A stretch of 7,016 nucleotides of DNA, taken from Gemmatimonadota bacterium (lineage in GTDB: Bacteria > Orphanbacterota > Orphanbacteria > Orphanbacterales > Orphanbacteraceae). Each line of letters begins with the position of its first letter. Position 1 is the stretch's first letter. The stretch lies in contig JABDJQ010000504.1 in the NCBI GenBank assembly GCA_013002425.1, forward strand, positions 1 to 7,016. Reading direction: 5' to 3'. The notes below the pieces were generated by a model that did no database searches, had not been told where the DNA came from, and was given only the letters and a program-made list of their open reading frames with translations. Of this stretch, positions 1 to 5,546 are shown piece by piece. Both the position numbers and the translations under genes were made by a program.

Positions 1-484
1 CCACGGGAATCATCGAGTCGATCGCCTTGATGCCGGTCTGCAGCGGTTCGTTCACGGTCTGGCGTTCGATAATACCCGGCGCCTTGAATTCGAGCGGGCG
101 GAACTTGTCGGACTTGATCGGACCGCCGTCGTCCATCGGCTGTCCGAGCGGATTCACGACGCGTCCGACGAGCGCTTCGCCTACGGGCACTTCGATAATG
201 CGGCCGGTTCTCTTCACTTCGTCGCCTTCGGAGATGTGAAGATAGTCGCCCAGAATCACCGCGCCGATCGAATCCTCTTCGAGGTTCAGCGCGATCCCGA
301 AAACGTCTTTTCCGAAGTCGAGCATCTCGCCCGCCATCGCTTTCGACAGGCCGTAGATGCGGGCGATGCCGTCGCCGACCTCGAGCACCGTGCCGACTTC
401 TTCGACAGCGAGCGCCGAGCCGAACTGCTCGAGTCTTTGCTTGATGACCGAAGTGATTTCATCCGGTCTGATTTTGGTCGCCAT
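1..484 (-). CDS. atpA: F1 ATP synthase subunit alpha, N-terminal part (runs off left edge)
   Basis: Alpha subunit of the F1 catalytic head, which carries the non-catalytic nucleotide sites and alternates with beta. The frame is open from an ATG at 482-484 to the window edge, giving 161 codons. The protein starts MATKIRPDEITSVIKQRLEQ, followed by the N-terminal beta-barrel domain (residues about 25-95, with VGDGIARIYGL) and the start of the nucleotide-binding domain (VGEALVGRVVNPLGQPMD, then TGIKAIDSMIPV). It is cut just before the Walker A P-loop, so the catalytic residues cannot be judged. An AAGGGAG ribosome binding site lies 8 bases upstream of the ATG, 22 bases after the atpH stop. The call is secure; only the missing C-terminal two thirds is unknown. 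Confidence 0.97.
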   Translation of the reverse strand, partial: MATKIRPDEITSVIKQRLEQFGSALAVEEVGTVLEVGDGIARIYGLSKAMAGEMLDFGKDVFGIALNLEEDSIGAVILGDYLHISEGDEVKRTGRIIEVPVGEALVGRVVNPLGQPMDDGGPIKSDKFRPLEFKAPGIIERQTVNEPLQTGIKAIDSMIPV

Positions 485-506
485 TACTGGAGCTCCCTTG
501 GTCCAA

Positions 507-1055
507 TCACTCGTTGCTAGCGAGAAGTTTCTGTTTCATGCGCGCCAGGCGATAACGCAGGCTTCCGTCGGCCACGTAATCGTCGTAACGAAGGATGGCG
601 CCACCCATCAGTTTCGAATCGACTTCTTCGTCGAGCTGCACGTCGCTTCCGAGCCGGCTCGCCAGCGCGTCTACCAGCCGGTCGCGATCGTTCGCCGTGA
701 GCGGAACGGCCGTCGTCACCTTCGCGCGAACGACGCCTTTCGACTCCTGGAAAATCTCGATGTAGCTCTCGAGAACAGCGACGAGAAAGAAGTGGCGGTT
801 GAACCGAAGTAACAGGACGATCAGATTGCGCAGTTCGGACGAAATCGATCCGCCGAACACGTCGTCGACCAGTTTTTCCTTTTCGGTCAGTTTGATCTGG
901 GGGGAAAAGAGAACGTCGAGAAAACGCTTCTCCCGGTTCAATATGTCCAGGAGATCGCGCACTTCATCGAGACGCTCCTGCGCCGCTCCCTTCGCATGCG
1001 CTGACTCATAGAGCGCCTGCGCGTAGACCCGTGCGATGGCTCCGCCCAGTTTCAT
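507..1055 (-). CDS. atpH: F1 ATP synthase subunit delta
   Basis: Delta subunit (OSCP homologue), the peripheral stalk cap that joins the b dimer to the top of the F1 alpha subunits. The 182-residue product has the usual family length. The N-terminal helical domain opens with GGAIARVYAQALYESA, and the C-terminal region has the family signature (VTTAVPLTANDRDRLVDALA, then GGAILRYDDYVADGSLRYRL). The ATG shares its first base with the last base of the atpF TAA (TAATG arrangement), which points to translational coupling. A GGGAAG Shine-Dalgarno sequence lies inside the atpF end. No oddities seen. Confidence 0.96.
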   Translation of the reverse strand: MKLGGAIARVYAQALYESAHAKGAAQERLDEVRDLLDILNREKRFLDVLFSPQIKLTEKEKLVDDVFGGSISSELRNLIVLLLRFNRHFFLVAVLESYIEIFQESKGVVRAKVTTAVPLTANDRDRLVDALASRLGSDVQLDEEVDSKLMGGAILRYDDYVADGSLRYRLARMKQKLLASNE

Positions 1056-1558
1056 TACGGTTTCTTCCCTGCGCTGACCTGTTTGATGAAGTCTTCGACC
1101 ATGTTGCGATGGTCCCCTTCATTCAAGGAACGCTCGAGAAGACGGCTGGCGGCGCCGAGCGCCAAATCGACAGCTTCTTCGCGTACGCGCTGGATCGCCG
1201 CGGCCTCTTCGCCGCGAAGCTCCGCCTTCGCCCGCTTCAAAAGCGCGGCCCCCTCGGCCTGGGCCTTCTCCACGATCTTGGCCCGCTCCTCTTCGCCGAT
1301 CGCTTTCGCGTCCGCGATCATCTTTCGCGTCTCTTCACGCGCGCCCTGCAGCGCCGCCTGGTGCTCGGCGAGGACCTTCTCGCCCTCTTTCTTCGCACGT
1401 TCGGCGCTTTCGATCGACTCGCGGATGTTCTGCTCGCGCTTTTCGAGGGCCTTCATGATCGGCCCCCACGCAAACTTGGTAAGCAGCGAGAAAAAGACGA
1501 CGAAGCTGACGACCGTCCAGACCATCAACCCCGGATTGATACTCAGTAATCCGTCCAT
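1055..1558 (-). CDS. atpF: Fo ATP synthase subunit b
   Basis: Subunit b of the peripheral stalk, which anchors Fo to delta/alpha and resists rotor torque. The 167-residue protein has one N-terminal membrane helix (about residues 10-27, GLMVWTVVSFVVFFSLLTKF) followed by WGPIMKALEKREQNIRESIE, the usual b-subunit junction. A long charged, Ala/Glu/Lys/Arg-rich coiled coil follows to about residue 135, then a short C-terminal delta-binding region. The length fits a single b subunit, with no second b' gene present. The ATG at 1556-1558 is preceded by AGAGG at 5 bases. It starts 35 bases after atpE and overlaps the atpH start by one base. Confidence 0.96.
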   Translation of the reverse strand: MDGLLSINPGLMVWTVVSFVVFFSLLTKFAWGPIMKALEKREQNIRESIESAERAKKEGEKVLAEHQAALQGAREETRKMIADAKAIGEEERAKIVEKAQAEGAALLKRAKAELRGEEAAAIQRVREEAVDLALGAASRLLERSLNEGDHRNMVEDFIKQVSAGKKP

Positions 1559-1593
1559 AGGACACCTCTACGAAGCGAGTAGCAGTCTTCTAA

Positions 1594-1815
1594 CTACGAC
1601 TTCGTGGCAAGAAGAATGCAGATCACGAGGGCGAAGAACGCCACACCTTCGATGAGCGCCGCGGAAATGATCATGTTCGCGCGAAGATCACCCATGGCTT
1701 CCGGCTGACGGCCCATGCTCTCGAGCGCGGCCGCTGCGAGGTTGCCGATACCGATTCCGGTTCCGATCACTGCGAGACCGGCACCGAGGCCGGCGGCGAG
1801 AAATCCGAGATCCAT
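1594..1815 (-). CDS. atpE: Fo ATP synthase subunit c
   Basis: Proteolipid subunit c, the ion-carrying rotor ring subunit. The 73-residue protein forms a two-helix hairpin: a glycine-rich first helix (GAGLAVIGTGIGIGNLAAAA), the polar loop RQPEAMGD, and a second helix with the ion-binding carboxylate Glu56 in ALIEGVAFF. The position equivalent to the sodium-ligand Gln of Na+ c-rings is Ile23, and Ser/Thr after the Glu are replaced by Gly57-Val58. By established motif rules it is therefore a proton-type ring (inference). A strong AAGGAG site lies 7 bases before the ATG, which fits the high copy number of c. It is preceded by a hairpin-containing 63-base spacer after atpB. Confidence 0.97.
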   Translation of the reverse strand: MDLGFLAAGLGAGLAVIGTGIGIGNLAAAALESMGRQPEAMGDLRANMIISAALIEGVAFFALVICILLATKS

Positions 1816-1833
1816 CTTAAGTCTCCTTTACAG

Positions 1834-1855
1834 CCGCCTCTTTCATAAGGGGCGG
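1834..1855 (-). promoter_or_regulatory. Hairpin in the atpB-atpE spacer
   Basis: On the minus strand CCGCC is followed, after a 12-base interval, by GGCGG in the 63-base spacer between the atpB stop and the atpE ribosome binding site. This is a 5-bp stem that could extend by one C-G pair past a mismatch. It has no following T-run, so it does not look like a terminator. The spacer is the longest between genes of this operon. A role in mRNA stability or in raising c-subunit output is possible but is inference only. Confidence 0.3.
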
Positions 1856-1878
1856 ATTTGGTTCAAAGCGATCCCCTC

Positions 1879-2784
1879 TTAGTGCTCCGGGTGTACCGCG
1901 GAGTTCACGAAGAGGATCGAAAGCAAAACGAATACGTACGCCTGGAGAAAGGCAACGAGAAGCTCCAGGAAATCAATCAGCACCACGAAGCCGACGACGA
2001 ACGGGGCGAGAATGATCGACTTGAAAAGAAACACGAGCCCGAAGAACGAAAGAATGACCACGTGTCCGCCGGTCATGTTCGCGAACAGTCGGATCGTGAG
2101 CGCGAACGGCCGGATCAGGTGCCCCAGCAGTTCGATCGGAATCATGATGGGCAGAATGAACATCGGCATCCCGCTCGGCACGTGGTGCTTCGCGTAACCC
2201 AGAAGCCCCTGGGCGCGCACGGCGTTCACCTGCGTCATCGCGAACGTCATGAGCGCGAGGCCCGCGGCGACCGAGAGGTTGGCGGTGGCCGTGGCCATGA
2301 ACGGAATCAGGCCGAGCAGATTCGAAAACAATATGAAGAAGAAGAGCGTGACGAAGAACGGCGCGAACCCGCGTCCCGCCTTCGAGCCCATGATGTCGTA
2401 CACCATGTCCTGGCGGATGAAGTTGAACAGCGACTCGAACAGGTTTGCGGCGATGCCCTTCGCGGCGCCGCCGTTCCCGATGTTCCTCGCGAGTGACGTG
2501 AACGCCACGAGCGTAATGGTACCCGCGATCCACATCATCAGGATCAGCTTCGTGATCGACAGGTCGAATTCGATGCCGCCGATCATGAACTTCGGCAGCT
2601 CGAAAATCACCGTGTCTTCGAGGTGATGCAGCAGATGCGTGAAGTCGAATTCGTCGCCGTGCGCCCCGTGTGCGGCATCGGCTGCGTGGTCGGCGGCCCC
2701 GTGCGCCGCGTCCGCGGCATGATCCGCCGCGCCGTGGCCGTCACCTTCCGGTGCAAAATACGGTTGTTCGTTCCGTTCCGACAT
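1879..2784 (-). CDS. atpB: Fo ATP synthase subunit a
   Basis: Subunit a, the stator half of the Fo proton channel. The 301-residue protein starts at an ATG with GGGAG close upstream, 20 bases after the atpI stop. A hydrophilic N-terminal extension (about residues 1-50) holds two exact copies of GAADHAADAAH (18-28 and 29-39) plus GAHG. Membrane helices begin near residue 78. The signature region around residues 215-241 contains IRLFANMTGGH with the essential Arg232 (E. coli R210). The last helix has LQAYVF with Gln281 (E. coli Q252). The residues equivalent to E. coli E219 and H245 are His241 and Glu274, a swapped arrangement. The length is somewhat above the E. coli 271 because of the N-terminal extension. 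The identification is certain. Confidence 0.97.
   Translation of the reverse strand: MSERNEQPYFAPEGDGHGAADHAADAAHGAADHAADAAHGAHGDEFDFTHLLHHLEDTVIFELPKFMIGGIEFDLSITKLILMMWIAGTITLVAFTSLARNIGNGGAAKGIAANLFESLFNFIRQDMVYDIMGSKAGRGFAPFFVTLFFFILFSNLLGLIPFMATATANLSVAAGLALMTFAMTQVNAVRAQGLLGYAKHHVPSGMPMFILPIMIPIELLGHLIRPFALTIRLFANMTGGHVVILSFFGLVFLFKSIILAPFVVGFVVLIDFLELLVAFLQAYVFVLLSILFVNSAVHPEH
2668..2733 (-). repeat. Tandem 33-bp coding repeat in the AtpB N-terminus
   Basis: Two adjacent 33-base units (2701-2733 and 2668-2700) encode the identical peptide GAADHAADAAH. Ten of the eleven codon pairs differ at the third base, and only the final His codon (CAC) is the same. The protein repeat is therefore perfect while the DNA is only about 70% identical. 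Confidence 0.85.
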
Positions 2785-2804
2785 ATTCTCCCTGTCCTCG
2801 CCCC

Positions 2805-3233
2805 TCAGGGCCGGTCAGTTGTCGTTTCGTTCGCGTTCCCCCGCTTCCGTGCGCCTCGAACGACGCAGAACACCTCGAGAAAGGTGAGCGGAAAGAAAGC
2901 GGCAAGTATGGCGATCGCGGTGGCTCGCTCGTCCAGGCCCGGCACGCCGTAAGCCACGAAAATGAATCCTGCCAGCAGGAACAGCCGCGCCAGGACACCG
3001 CCGCCGAATGCGAGGATGAAAGCCTGGTTCGAGGCCCGAAGCGCCCAGCGCGACAGAAAGAAACTCGCGCTGATCACTCCGAGACAAGCGATCAATCCGA
3101 ATGCGAGCGACGCGGTCCACGCGCCCCCGCTTTTCGCGAAAAAAATCGGTCTCAGCCCGAAGAACAGCAAGGCCGTAATCAGGCAAGACCCGACTAGAAA
3201 GAGCCGGGAGTTGCCGTCCGGTGCCGTAGCCAT
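2805..3233 (-). CDS. atpI: ATP synthase accessory protein I-like, four-helix membrane protein
   Basis: A small membrane protein in the position of AtpI/UncI, between the PF09527-type gene and atpB. Where characterised, AtpI proteins assist c-ring or synthase assembly, and the assignment here rests on position, size and topology. I chose the ATG at 3231-3233 (142 residues, MATAPDGNSRLFLVG) because AGAGG lies 7 bases upstream, directly after the atpZ stop. An open frame continues upstream to 3323, but its Ser-rich 30-residue extension overlaps atpZ and lacks support. Four hydrophobic segments lie at about residues 11-30, 38-60, 70-93 and 103-123. A conserved-looking GGGVLARLFLLAG segment sits in the third, and a basic C-terminal tail (RGARKRG) follows. 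Confidence 0.8.
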   Translation of the reverse strand: MATAPDGNSRLFLVGSCLITALLFFGLRPIFFAKSGGAWTASLAFGLIACLGVISASFFLSRWALRASNQAFILAFGGGVLARLFLLAGFIFVAYGVPGLDERATAIAILAAFFPLTFLEVFCVVRGARKRGNANETTTDRP

Positions 3234-3246
3234 TCGAGAGCCTCTT

Positions 3247-3531
3247 TTACTTTCTTCTATCCCGGGCGGTGAGCTCCCTGTAGATATAGAAGAAGCCGCC
3301 GATTCCCCCGAGAAACGTGCCAAGGAGCGTGAAGACCGGCAGTGTTCCGAGCCACTTGTCGAGCCGATATCCCGCGTAGCAGAAGAGGAGGGCGGCGAGT
3401 GCGAACGTGAAGCCGAGATGCAGATATCTGCCGTACCCCTGCTCCGCTTCGCTCGCGCCCGTCTGGAAACGTTTCAGCCCCTTTTTCAGGCGCTGAATCG
3501 AATTTTTTTCCTCGTCCGTTTGGCTGTTCAA
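3247..3531 (-). CDS. atpZ: AtpZ/AtpI family protein (PF09527-type), first gene of the ATP synthase operon
   Basis: A 94-residue protein with a charged N-terminus (about 1-38) and two membrane helices (about 39-57 and 65-84). The second half, GYRLDKWLGTLPVFTLLGTF then GIGGFFYIYREL, is the typical ATPase_gene1 (PF09527) pattern. Such proteins are encoded at the head of many bacterial atp operons and are linked to synthase assembly or Mg2+/Ca2+ handling. The start is a TTG at 3529-3531. There is no ATG, GTG or other TTG in frame between the upstream stop and the first helix, and no good ribosome binding site precedes this one. The 5' end is therefore less certain than the family call. The stop lies 13 bases before the atpI start. 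Confidence 0.85.
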   Translation of the reverse strand: MNSQTDEEKNSIQRLKKGLKRFQTGASEAEQGYGRYLHLGFTFALAALLFCYAGYRLDKWLGTLPVFTLLGTFLGGIGGFFYIYRELTARDRRK

Positions 3532-3626
3532 AAGATGATAAGTGTAGCCTTGCAGGTCAAACTCTTACAACAAAAAATTGGCCTCGGAGGAGGCAACCGG
3601 ACTACCATGTCGGGGAGTCGCACAGG
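3532..3626. promoter_or_regulatory. Divergent intergenic region between atp operon and phosphatase gene
   Basis: This 95-base spacer separates two head-to-head genes and is more AT-rich than its surroundings. It must hold, or lie just downstream of, the promoters for both. On the minus strand a TTGACC box (3555-3560) precedes TATCAT (3535-3540) at a 14-base gap, too short for a standard sigma-70 promoter. On the plus strand TTGCAG (3550-3555) and a weak AAAAAT box could pair at 17 bases. Neither is convincing. The region also contains the terminator-like hairpin listed separately. Confidence 0.4.
3572..3596 (-). terminator. Terminator-like hairpin with T6 tract facing the atp operon
   Basis: Read on the minus strand, GCCTC-CTCC-GAGGC (3581-3594) forms a 5-bp stem. 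Two further T-A pairs can add across a bulged C, and a run of six T (3572-3577) follows. This has the form of a short intrinsic terminator. It would stop minus-strand transcripts entering from inside the phosphatase gene, or act as a leader attenuator if the atp promoter lies further upstream. The stem is short, so confidence is moderate. Confidence 0.4.
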
Positions 3627-4838
3627 GTGGAAGGAGACGTCTTGGTCGAGGCAAAGCTGTTCTATAAGAAGCTGGACGCGCTTCTCTCGAAGATCCAGCA
3701 CACCGAGGAGCGCACGAGCCTGCTGAGCTCGGTGCTCCGCGATCTCGTCGAATCGTTCGGACAAGAGCTATCTATTGTAAATGGAAGGCTTTATGGCGTT
3801 CGCGGCAACCAGCTGAAGCTGCTGCTCGACCTCCAGAGCCCCGAGGGTGAGCTCGGCGATATCCGCGTGGGACTCGATTATCCGCCCGTGAAGCTGCTCC
3901 TGGACCACAAGTGCTACATCTTCCATTCCGCGACCCCCGGGCTCGATCACAGCTTCGAGCACAAGATCATCGGCGGCACCGACTCCGCGGCCATTCTCGT
4001 AGGCCGCAATCAGCAGGCCGTGCTCGCGTTCGGGCTGAAGCCCGGCTGGGAGCGCGAGAGCCTCGAGTTCGCGCTGAACACGATCCGCCATGCCATCGAT
4101 CATCGGTTCGAGACAGCCTGGATCCACGAAGATCTCGAAGAGGCCCGGCTCATTCAGCGCAGCCTCTTTCCGAAGGGCTTCCCTGACTTCCCGGGCTACG
4201 AGATCGCCGCGCGTTCGATCACGGCCGAGGCCGTGGGGGGCGACTTTTACGATTTTCTCGAGCCTGACGATTCCTACATCGGGATCGCGTTCGGCGACGC
4301 CAGCGGGCACGGACTTCCCGCCGCTCTCCTCGTACGCGATGTCGTAACCGGGCTGCGCATGGGAATCGAAAAGGACATGAAGATCACGCCCGTCATCGAG
4401 CGCCTCAATCGCGTGATTCACCGTTCGACGATTTCGACCAAATTCGTCTCCCTGTTTTTCGGCGAGCTCGAAGACAACGGCAACCTCATGTACATCAACG
4501 CCGGTCACATTCCGCCCTTTCTGCTCGGCGACCGCGGCATGCAGCGCCTCGAAGTCGGCGGCAGCATCATCGGGCCCCTTCCCGACGGGCAGTACAAGCG
4601 AGGCTTCGTACACGTCGACCGCGGCGCCGTGCTCGTGATCGTCTCCGACGGCATCACCGAGAACTTCTCGCCGGGCAAAGAGGAGTTTGACGACCATCGC
4701 GTCGGCGCGCTGATCGAAAAGCATCGCGACGCGCCCGCCGACAAGATCCTCGACGCGATTCTCGACGAATCGTTCGAATTCGGCGGCAAGCAATGGGGTG
4801 ATGACGCAACCGCGCTGGTGATCAAGAGGGCGCGATAG
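3627..4838 (+). CDS. PP2C-type (SpoIIE/RsbU-like) serine phosphatase with N-terminal GAF-like domain
   Basis: A 403-residue soluble protein with no signal peptide or membrane helix. Residues about 28-160 resemble a GAF-type sensor domain (low similarity, judged by layout). A linker with AWIHEDLEEARLIQRSLFP (about 164-182) leads into the SpoIIE-type phosphatase domain. All metal-site motifs are present: GGDFYDF (204-210), GDASGHG (223-229), NAGH (291-294), SDGITE (340-345) and GDDAT (391-395). Enzymes of this family dephosphorylate Ser/Thr on anti-sigma-factor antagonists in partner-switching cascades; the substrate here is unknown and no STAS or anti-sigma gene is nearby. The given start is GTG at 3627. 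An in-frame TTG at 3642, preceded by AAGGAG at 5 bases, is an equally good or better start and would remove five residues. Confidence 0.9.
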   Translation: MEGDVLVEAKLFYKKLDALLSKIQHTEERTSLLSSVLRDLVESFGQELSIVNGRLYGVRGNQLKLLLDLQSPEGELGDIRVGLDYPPVKLLLDHKCYIFHSATPGLDHSFEHKIIGGTDSAAILVGRNQQAVLAFGLKPGWERESLEFALNTIRHAIDHRFETAWIHEDLEEARLIQRSLFPKGFPDFPGYEIAARSITAEAVGGDFYDFLEPDDSYIGIAFGDASGHGLPAALLVRDVVTGLRMGIEKDMKITPVIERLNRVIHRSTISTKFVSLFFGELEDNGNLMYINAGHIPPFLLGDRGMQRLEVGGSIIGPLPDGQYKRGFVHVDRGAVLVIVSDGITENFSPGKEEFDDHRVGALIEKHRDAPADKILDAILDESFEFGGKQWGDDATALVIKRAR

Positions 4839-4868
4839 GATTCGAAAGGACGCGGACTGGTCGCGCGA

Positions 4869-4912
4869 TTGTGGCTTCTCCTCGGCCACGCTCGGTTGTG
4901 GCTTCTCCTCGG
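4869..4912 (+). repeat. Tandem 17-base units, 27-base period, in left element
   Basis: TTGTGGCTTCTCCTCGG occurs at 4869-4885 and again at 4896-4912, separated by CCACGCTCGG. The units correspond, with a 5-base deletion, to the 32-base units of the right copy read on the minus strand. Only two units are present. Confidence 0.9.
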
Positions 4913-5022
4913 CTTCGCCCTGTCGTGCCGCGGTAAAAAGCTCGGCAAACGAAATCATCGTTGCCCGGCCCTCCAATGGGGCTCAGCCTGCGGGGAACCA
5001 CAACCTCGCGCCGATCCCGGAT
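4869..5022 (+). repeat. Structured repeat element, left copy (plus orientation)
   Basis: A non-coding element in the order: two tandem units (4869-4912), CTTCGCCCTGTCG (4913-4925), a variable stretch holding GGCAAACGA/TCGTTGCC that can pair as a hairpin, and a conserved core (4969-5022). The first 29 core bases match the right copy at 27 positions, and the last 16 match at 14. GGTTGTGG (4894-4901) pairs perfectly with CCACAACC (4998-5005). The stem continues as TTCTCC with GGGGAA (one wobble) after a bulged C. It starts 30 bases after the phosphatase stop. The element is diverged from, and inverted relative to, the copy at 5438-5610. Its function is unknown. Confidence 0.75.
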
Positions 5023-5050
5023 CACATTCGACCTGGGAGAGGGTGGGAAT

Positions 5051-5095
5051 AAGAGAAGAGAAGAGAAGAGAAGAGAAAGAGAAGAGAAAGAGAGG
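5051..5095 (+). repeat. 45-base polypurine tract, (AAGAG)5 followed by degenerate GA units
   Basis: An uninterrupted run of A and G only. Five perfect AAGAG units occupy 5051-5075, then AAAGA, GAAGAG and AAAGAGAGG variants reach 5095. Much of it reads nearly the same in both directions along the strand (mirror symmetry), a feature of triplex-forming DNA. It lies between the left repeat core and the small membrane gene. It is also a likely site of length variation by slippage. Confidence 0.9.
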
Positions 5096-5156
5096 CCGCC
5101 ACGTCTCTGCTCGTCGGAAAGCAGTTGAATGCTGATGAAACGTCGGGCGCAGATAT

Positions 5157-5182
5157 GGCAAACAGAGACATAGCGGTTTGCC
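5157..5182 (-). terminator. Stem-loop directly after the small membrane gene
   Basis: On the minus strand GGCAAAC and GTTTGCC form a perfect 7-bp stem with a 12-base loop, starting at the base after the TAA of the 5183-5350 gene. It is followed by ATATCTG rather than a T-run. It is therefore at best a weak intrinsic terminator, or an mRNA 3'-end stabiliser. Confidence 0.45.
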
Positions 5183-5350
5183 TTATTCGCCACGACCAGA
5201 CGACCGCCGCCGCCGCCGCCACCAGTCGAGCCACGCCGCAGCAAGCGCCACAAGCCCGACCAGGATATAGACCGTCAGAAGACCGCCCAGGGGGTACGCA
5301 GTATCGTCGATCTCTGCGGTCCACTGATTGAGGCTCCGGAGCGTATCCAC
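5183..5350 (-). CDS. Small single-pass membrane protein, 55 residues, unrecognised
   Basis: The product starts MDTLRSLNQWTAEIDD. A hydrophobic helix follows (about residues 20-42, containing GGLLTVYILVGLVALAAAWL), then DWWRRRRR and the tail SSGRGE. The aromatic belt and five-arginine run after the helix predict an N-out, C-in single-pass protein by the positive-inside rule. The start is GTG at 5348-5350 with an AAGGGGGG Shine-Dalgarno stretch ending 3 bases upstream. The stop is TAA at 5183-5185, followed at once by a stem-loop. Start signal, topology and high third-base GC together argue for a real gene. In shape it recalls CcmD or CcoQ small subunits, but I see no diagnostic residues, so the function is unknown. 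The stop of an upstream frame (5360-5362) lies 9 bases before, as in an operon. Confidence 0.65.
   Translation of the reverse strand: MDTLRSLNQWTAEIDDTAYPLGGLLTVYILVGLVALAAAWLDWWRRRRRSSGRGE
5204..5218 (+). repeat. (CCG)5 microsatellite encoding the Arg run of the small membrane protein
   Basis: Five perfect CCG units on the plus strand read as five CGG arginine codons on the minus strand, in DWWRRRRR. Slippage would change the number of arginines without a frameshift. Confidence 0.85.
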
Positions 5351-5359
5351 GATCCCCCC

Positions 5360-5461
5360 TTAATCGATCGCCTTTGCGATTTTCGCTTCCCGCTCCCTGT
5401 GTTCCTTCAGCGCCGGCGGCACAAGCGCGGGCAACAAATCCGGATTCGGCGCGAAGTATCG
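5360..5461 (-). pseudogene. Possible C-terminal tail of a truncated gene upstream of the small membrane gene
   Basis: One minus frame ends in a coding-like tail: PDLLPALVPPALKEHREREA then KIAKAID and TAA at 5360-5362, nine bases before the GTG of the small membrane gene. Codon use has high third-base GC, and the segment would form a charged amphipathic helix. Upstream the frame runs open through the right repeat element to about 5625, but translates there to low-complexity repeat sequence. No ATG or GTG start with a ribosome binding site is present; only TTG codons near 5437 lie in frame. I read it as the remnant of a gene interrupted by the repeat, although a very short TTG-started peptide cannot be excluded. 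The family is not recognised. Confidence 0.35.
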
Positions 5462-5476
5462 ACTTCCCCGCAGCCT

Positions 5477-5495
5477 GAGCCCTATTGGAGGGCTC
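5477..5495 (-). repeat. Perfect 7-bp hairpin with CCAAT loop in the right core
   Basis: On the minus strand GAGCCCT-CCAAT-AGGGCTC forms a perfect stem. The left copy (4967-4983) keeps the same CCAAT loop above GCCC/GGGC pairs, with the closing T-A pair changed to a T-G wobble. The hairpin is thus preserved in both copies. Confidence 0.7.
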
Positions 5496-5546
5496 GGGGG
5501 TTCGGCAATCGGGTTTCGCGACTCGCGAGAGCAGGCCCGACAGGGC

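Noticed and set aside
1594..1815. Sodium-type c-ring
   Set aside because: The Na+ ligand positions are Ile23, Gly57 and Val58 instead of Gln, Ser and Thr, so a proton ring fits better.
3532..3560. Sigma-70 promoter TTGACC/TATCAT for the atp operon
   Set aside because: The 14-base spacing is too short, and the alternative -10 at 17 bases would abut the start codon; not reported as a firm promoter.
2962..3726. A 254-codon plus-strand open frame across the atpI/atpZ region
   Set aside because: It is antisense to two recognisable atp genes and has low-complexity Arg/Ser/Glu-rich composition with no domain.
3768..4976. A 402-codon open frame antisense to the phosphatase gene
   Set aside because: It lies opposite a gene with all catalytic motifs in order, its translation shows no recognisable domain, and such long antisense frames are common in GC-rich DNA. 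Its beginning is translated repeat-element sequence.
5125..5331. Plus-strand 68-codon frame opposite the small membrane gene
   Set aside because: It has low-complexity Ala/Arg/Pro content from the CCG run, while the minus frame has a ribosome site, membrane topology and a stop followed by a stem-loop.
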